Assembly (NCBI GenBank): GCA_016000195.1
Contig: JAECRO010000019.1
Coordinates: 1-50,667 of the forward strand
Direction of reading: 5' to 3'
DNA from: Burkholderiales bacterium
GTDB lineage: Bacteria > Pseudomonadota > Gammaproteobacteria > Burkholderiales > Burkholderiaceae_C
DNA length: 50,667 nucleotides
The position numbers were made by a program, and so were the translations under genes. The notes beneath the pieces were generated by a model that worked only from the letters and a program-made list of their open reading frames with translations, made no database searches and was not told where the DNA came from. Below are positions 47,643 to 50,667 of this stretch, one piece after another; within the stretch, counting starts at the first letter, position 1, and each line of letters starts with the position of its first letter.

Positions 47643-48737
47643 TCAATCGGACGATGCCGGCTTTTCGGGCTCCGGCGGCAACTCGATAAACCGTGGATCG
47701 ATTTCTTCTTCGGGCTGCTCGCTTTTCTGGACTTTCTTGACGTGCTGGTAAATCGTCTTGACAAGCTGTTCGCAGCCTTCACGGGTCAGGGCGGAAATTT
47801 CAAAGACGGGGCCCTTGAACTTGAAGCGTTTGACGAAATCCTTGACGAGGGCTTCCCGCTTGTCTGCGTCGACCATGTCGAGCTTGTTGAGCACCAGCCA
47901 GCGCGGTTTTTTATACAGCGCCTCATCGTACTTTTTGAGTTCGCCCACGATGGCCCTGGCTTGGGCGACCGGATCGACGTTTTCGTCGAAGGGTGCCATG
48001 TCCACGATATGCAGCAACAGGCGGGTGCGCTGCAAGTGCCGCAAAAACAGGTGTCCCAGGCCCGCGCCTTCTGAAGCGCCTTCAATCAGCCCCGGCAAAT
48101 CGGCCACCACAAAGCTTTGCTCCGGGCCGACCCGGACCACGCCGAGGTTGGGATGCAGCGTGGTGAAGGGGTAGTCGGCAATGCGCGGACGGGCATTGGA
48201 GACGGCCGAGATGAAGGTCGATTTGCCGGCATTCGGCATGCCCAGCAGGCCCACATCGGCCAGCACTTTCAGCTCCAGCTTCAGGCTTTTGCGGTCGCCG
48301 GGCCAGCCGGGCGTCTTGCTGCGCGGGGCGCGGTTGGTCGAGCTTTTAAAGCGCAGATTGCCAAAACCGCCATCGCCGCCCTTGGCGATCAGAATCTGCT
48401 CGCCCGGCACCAGCAACTCGAAAAGCACCTCGCCGGTTTCGGCATCGGTCAGGATGGTGCCGACCGGCATTTTCAGGATGATGTCGTCGCCCTTGGCGCC
48501 GAACATGTCCGAACCCATGCCGTGTCCGCCGTTGCGGGCTTCATGACGGCGTGAAAACCGGAAGTCCACCAGGGTGTTCAGGTTGATGTCCGCCACCGCG
48601 TACACATGGCCGCCGCGTCCGCCATCACCCCCGTTTGGGCCACCGAACTCTTTGTATTTTTCGTGGCTGAACGAGACGCAACCACTCCCGCCATCGCCAG
48701 CGGCAATGTCAATATAAGCTTCGTCAACAAATTTCAT
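47643..48737 (-). CDS. obgE: Obg family GTPase (CgtA)
   Basis: Obg is an essential GTPase associated with 50S ribosome assembly and the stringent response. The 364-residue protein begins with the glycine-rich Obg fold ([28 protein letters not shown]). The G domain follows with G1 [10 protein letters not shown]3 DLPGLIEG and G4 NKLD. A charged C-terminal tail ([20 protein letters not shown]) ends it. It follows rplU and rpmA in the conserved ribosomal cluster, but a strong terminator separates it from rpmA. Confidence 0.97.
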   Translation of the reverse strand: MKFVDEAYIDIAAGDGGSGCVSFSHEKYKEFGGPNGGDGGRGGHVYAVADINLNTLVDFRFSRRHEARNGGHGMGSDMFGAKGDDIILKMPVGTILTDAETGEVLFELLVPGEQILIAKGGDGGFGNLRFKSSTNRAPRSKTPGWPGDRKSLKLELKVLADVGLLGMPNAGKSTFISAVSNARPRIADYPFTTLHPNLGVVRVGPEQSFVVADLPGLIEGASEGAGLGHLFLRHLQRTRLLLHIVDMAPFDENVDPVAQARAIVGELKKYDEALYKKPRWLVLNKLDMVDADKREALVKDFVKRFKFKGPVFEISALTREGCEQLVKTIYQHVKKVQKSEQPEEEIDPRFIELPPEPEKPASSD

Positions 48738-48799
48738 GATGGAGTGGGACGCAGGTTGGATCGTGGAAAAGCAGTGGGGGTTAAGGCGGGTTTACAAAC

Positions 48800-48826
48800 A
48801 GAAAAGCCCCGACAGGTCGGGGCTTC
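48800..48826 (-). terminator. Rho-independent terminator after rpmA
   Basis: On the minus strand AAGCCCCGA-CCTG-TCGGGGCTTTTC is a strong GC stem followed by a T-rich run (TTTTCTGTTT). It lies 22 bases after the rpmA stop and before obgE, so obgE needs read-through or its own promoter. Confidence 0.88.
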
Positions 48827-48847
48827 GATGCCATCGAAGTGCTCAGC

Positions 48848-49105
48848 TTACGCTGCAGTCACATTGACGGTGCGCTTGTTCATCGAGCCCTTGATGGCAA
48901 AGGAGACTTGACCGTCAACCAGTGCATACAGGGTGTGGTCTTTGCCGATGCCGACATTGACGCCTGGGTGAAACTGCGTGCCACGCTGGCGCACGATGAT
49001 GCTGCCTGCGTTGATCACTTCGCCGCCAAATTTCTTGACGCCCAGCATCTTGGGCTGTGAATCACGCCCGTTTCGCGTAGAGCCGCCGCCTTTTTTCTGT
49101 GCCAT
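48848..49105 (-). CDS. rpmA: 50S ribosomal protein L27
   Basis: L27 lies near the peptidyl transferase centre. The 85-residue sequence begins [16 protein letters not shown], the invariant N-terminus that reaches into the ribosomal A/P site, and is not of the cleaved Firmicute type. It follows rplU by 27 bases and ends before a strong terminator. Confidence 0.98.
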   Translation of the reverse strand: MAQKKGGGSTRNGRDSQPKMLGVKKFGGEVINAGSIIVRQRGTQFHPGVNVGIGKDHTLYALVDGQVSFAIKGSMNKRTVNVTAA

Positions 49106-49132
49106 TTTTCGTTACTCCTGGTACTGAACTGA

Positions 49133-49444
49133 TTAGCCGACGATGGCGCCGATTTGCAGTTCAGTGAAGTTCTGCCGGTGACCCTGGCGTTTCTGATAGT
49201 GCTTGCGACGGCGCATCTTGAAGATGTGAACCTTGTCGTGCCTGCCGTGCGACAGCACCGTGACAGTAACAGTTGCGCCGGAAACCAAGGGCGTACCAAC
49301 CTTGATTGAACTGCCTTCGCCGACAGCCAATACCTGGTCAATAACGATCTCTTGGCCTACGTCCGCAGCAATCTGTTCTACTTTAATTTTTTCTCCAGCA
49401 GCAACTTTGTATTGTTTGCCGCCGGTTTTTATGACCGCGTACAT
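49133..49444 (-). CDS. rplU: 50S ribosomal protein L21
   Basis: L21 binds 23S rRNA and L20. The 103-residue protein starts [19 protein letters not shown], the standard L21 N-terminus, and includes [19 protein letters not shown], the conserved rRNA-binding hairpin. I use the ATG at 49444; a longer frame upstream contains the promoter and is not coding. It is the first gene of rplU-rpmA. Confidence 0.98.
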   Translation of the reverse strand: MYAVIKTGGKQYKVAAGEKIKVEQIAADVGQEIVIDQVLAVGEGSSIKVGTPLVSGATVTVTVLSHGRHDKVHIFKMRRRKHYQKRQGHRQNFTELQIGAIVG

Positions 49445-49494
49445 GTAAACCCTCGTAAATTGAGTTCTGCGGACGGATTTCCACAGAGCCCAAG

Positions 49495-49503
49495 ATTCTA
49501 GCA
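49495..49503 (-). promoter_or_regulatory. Extended -10 promoter of rplU-rpmA
   Basis: On the minus strand TGCTAGAAT forms an extended -10 (TGn plus TAGAAT) about 50 bases upstream of rplU. No strong -35 is seen, which is typical when the extended -10 is present. Confidence 0.5.
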
Positions 49504-49575
49504 TCATGCTTAAAAAATGTACAGCGCGGCATGTGTCGCCATCGCCTTGGCGCTTATGGCGGCCGTCTGCCTTTC

Positions 49576-49581
49576 TATAAT
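49576..49581 (+). promoter_or_regulatory. -10 box of the ispB promoter
   Basis: A perfect TATAAT lies 30 bases before the ispB start in the rplU-ispB divergent gap. The -35 at the right distance is weak (CTTATG or TTATGG). The leader would be about 22 bases. Confidence 0.55.
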
Positions 49582-49610
49582 CTGCCCACACTTAACGTCG
49601 GGACTTCCCT

Positions 49611-50594
49611 TTGTCTGCTAATTCTTCAAGCACCGCTGCTGCCCTGACTCTGATCGCCAATGACATGAGCGCCATGGACGCGGTCATTGCCCGCCGACTC
49701 CAATCCGAAGTTCCCCTGGTGGCCCAAGTGTCGCAATACATCATTGCTGCGGGCGGCAAGCGCCTGCGTCCCGCGCTGGTGCTGCTGATGTGCGGCGCTT
49801 TGAACTATCGCGGCGACCAGCGCTTCAGCCTGGCGGCGGTGGTGGAGTTCATTCACACCGCGACCTTGCTGCACGACGATGTCGTTGATGAGTCCACGCT
49901 GCGCCGTGGCCGCTCGACCGCCAACGAGGTTTTTGGCAACCCGGCCAGCGTTCTGGTGGGCGATTTTTTGTATTCACGGGCTTTCCAGATGATGGTGGAA
50001 GTCGGCGACATGCGCATCATGCAGACACTGGCCGAAGCAACCAATGTGATTGCCGAGGGCGAAGTGCTGCAGCTCATGAACATGCATGACGCCGGATTGA
50101 CCGAAGAAGGCTATCTGCGGGTCATTCGCTCCAAGACCGCCAAGCTGTTTGAGGCCAGCGCCCGGCTGGCCGCCTTGCTGGCCCAGTCTTCCCCGGCCGT
50201 TGAGCAGCATTGCGCCGAGTACGGGCAGGCGCTGGGGACGGCTTTTCAGGTGATTGACGATGTACTCGACTATGACGGCGAGGTTTCGGAAATGGGCAAA
50301 AACCTGGGCGACGACTTGCGCGAAGGCAAGGTGACGCTGCCGCTCATCATCGCCATGCAGCGCGGCACCGAGGCCGAGCGTGCCACCATCCAGCAGGCGA
50401 TTCAAACCGGTGGCACCGGGCAGATGGCGCAGATCATTGCCATCGTTCAGCAGACGGGAGCCCTGCAGGCGACCCGGGATGCCGCCGCCACAGAGGCGCT
50501 GCGTGCGCTCAATGCCTTGCAAACCCTGCCCCGAAACCCTTATAGTGAGGCTCTGGAGCAACTGGCTTCCCAATTACTGGCGAGACGCTCCTGA
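49611..50594 (+). CDS. ispB: Octaprenyl diphosphate synthase
   Basis: IspB makes the polyprenyl side chain of ubiquinone, matching the ubiquinol-oxidising bc1 complex elsewhere in the window. The 327-residue trans-prenyltransferase has the two aspartate-rich motifs DDVVD (89-93) and DDVLD (216-220), plus GGKRLRPALVLL. The first possible start is TTG at 49611. An ATG at 49665 would remove 18 residues before the conserved region, so the exact N-terminus is uncertain. The C-terminal NALQTLPRNPYSEALEQLASQLL is normal. Confidence 0.95.
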   Translation: MSANSSSTAAALTLIANDMSAMDAVIARRLQSEVPLVAQVSQYIIAAGGKRLRPALVLLMCGALNYRGDQRFSLAAVVEFIHTATLLHDDVVDESTLRRGRSTANEVFGNPASVLVGDFLYSRAFQMMVEVGDMRIMQTLAEATNVIAEGEVLQLMNMHDAGLTEEGYLRVIRSKTAKLFEASARLAALLAQSSPAVEQHCAEYGQALGTAFQVIDDVLDYDGEVSEMGKNLGDDLREGKVTLPLIIAMQRGTEAERATIQQAIQTGGTGQMAQIIAIVQQTGALQATRDAAATEALRALNALQTLPRNPYSEALEQLASQLLARRS

Positions 50595-50626
50595 CGGTTG
50601 AATCAAGGCGGCGGGGTGTAGCTTAA

Positions 50627-50667
50627 CGTGAAAGACACCACTCCCAAGACGAGCAACACCCTGGCCT
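50627..50667 (+). CDS. Possible start of a further gene, cut by the window edge
   Basis: A GTG at 50627 opens a frame of 13 codons (MKDTTPKTSNTLA) to the window end, 32 bases after ispB. The composition resembles the N-terminus of a cytoplasmic protein. In related genomes a pilus assembly ATPase gene often follows ispB, but 13 residues are not enough to name it. There is only a weak AAGGCGG ribosome site, too far upstream. Confidence 0.3.

Noticed and set aside
50612..50667. tRNA-like start (GGGGTGTAGCTTAA) at the window end
   Set aside because: It resembles the beginning of a tRNA-Pro, but the following bases do not form a D-arm or an anticodon stem. A coding start at 50627 fits better.

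Overview
The window is a GC-rich chromosomal segment from a betaproteobacterium, most likely a Comamonadaceae member close to Polaromonas. This placement is an inference from gene order (hisDCBHAFIE, then tatABC, then petABC-sspA-sspB, then rplU-rpmA-obgE-proB), from protein sequence character, and from a dispersed palindromic repeat of the kind I associate with that family. No insertion sequence, prophage, CRISPR array or rRNA operon is visible. One tRNA gene is present.

Layout. 1-6551: the end of a histidine biosynthesis operon (hisD partial, hisC, hisB, hisH, hisA, hisF, hisI, hisE), running into a small membrane protein and a HIT hydrolase. 6708-8354: the twin-arginine translocase tatABC, followed by a convergent HtrA-type protease. 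9848-16663: a Nif3-like protein, pdxA, mscL, the cytochrome bc1 complex petABC, sspA, sspB and tRNA-Thr(UGU). 16783-17103: a short DciA/DUF721 protein.

17237-35507 is the standout region: an 18-kb quinoprotein alcohol oxidation island. It holds an ABC exporter (ATPase, permease, periplasmic binding protein and a YVTN beta-propeller), a SoxYZ-like carrier, two 'quinoprotein relay' metallo-beta-lactamase-fold proteins, a PQQ alcohol dehydrogenase, two c-type cytochromes, a MxaJ/XoxJ-like binding protein, the complete pqqABCDE operon, a divergent S33 peptidase and an AcoR-like sigma-54 activator. The dehydrogenase carries the Asp-x-Asp signature of lanthanide-dependent (ExaF/PedH-type) enzymes. 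I found four near-consensus sigma-54 promoters (-24 GG / -12 GC), in front of the beta-propeller/ABC operon, the dehydrogenase, pqqA and the pedF-like cytochrome. The island therefore reads as one regulon under the activator encoded at 31590-33623. The likely flow is alcohol to PQQ enzyme to cytochrome c to the respiratory chain, with PQQ made on demand and the relay/ABC proteins serving an uncharacterised accessory function.

35735-50667: housekeeping genes: secA, argJ, a DUF815 ATPase, mutT, a CorC/HlyC-type membrane protein, a Tat-exported lytic transglycosylase, proS, rppH, a CNP1-like lipoprotein-sized protein, proB, obgE, rpmA, rplU, ispB and possibly the first codons of another gene at the edge.

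A short hairpin repeat (core GCAGCTAT-N7-ATAGCA preceded by a GCGCA-rich arm) occurs at least nine times. Seven copies lie between genes and two lie in frame inside nif3-like and pdxA coding sequences.
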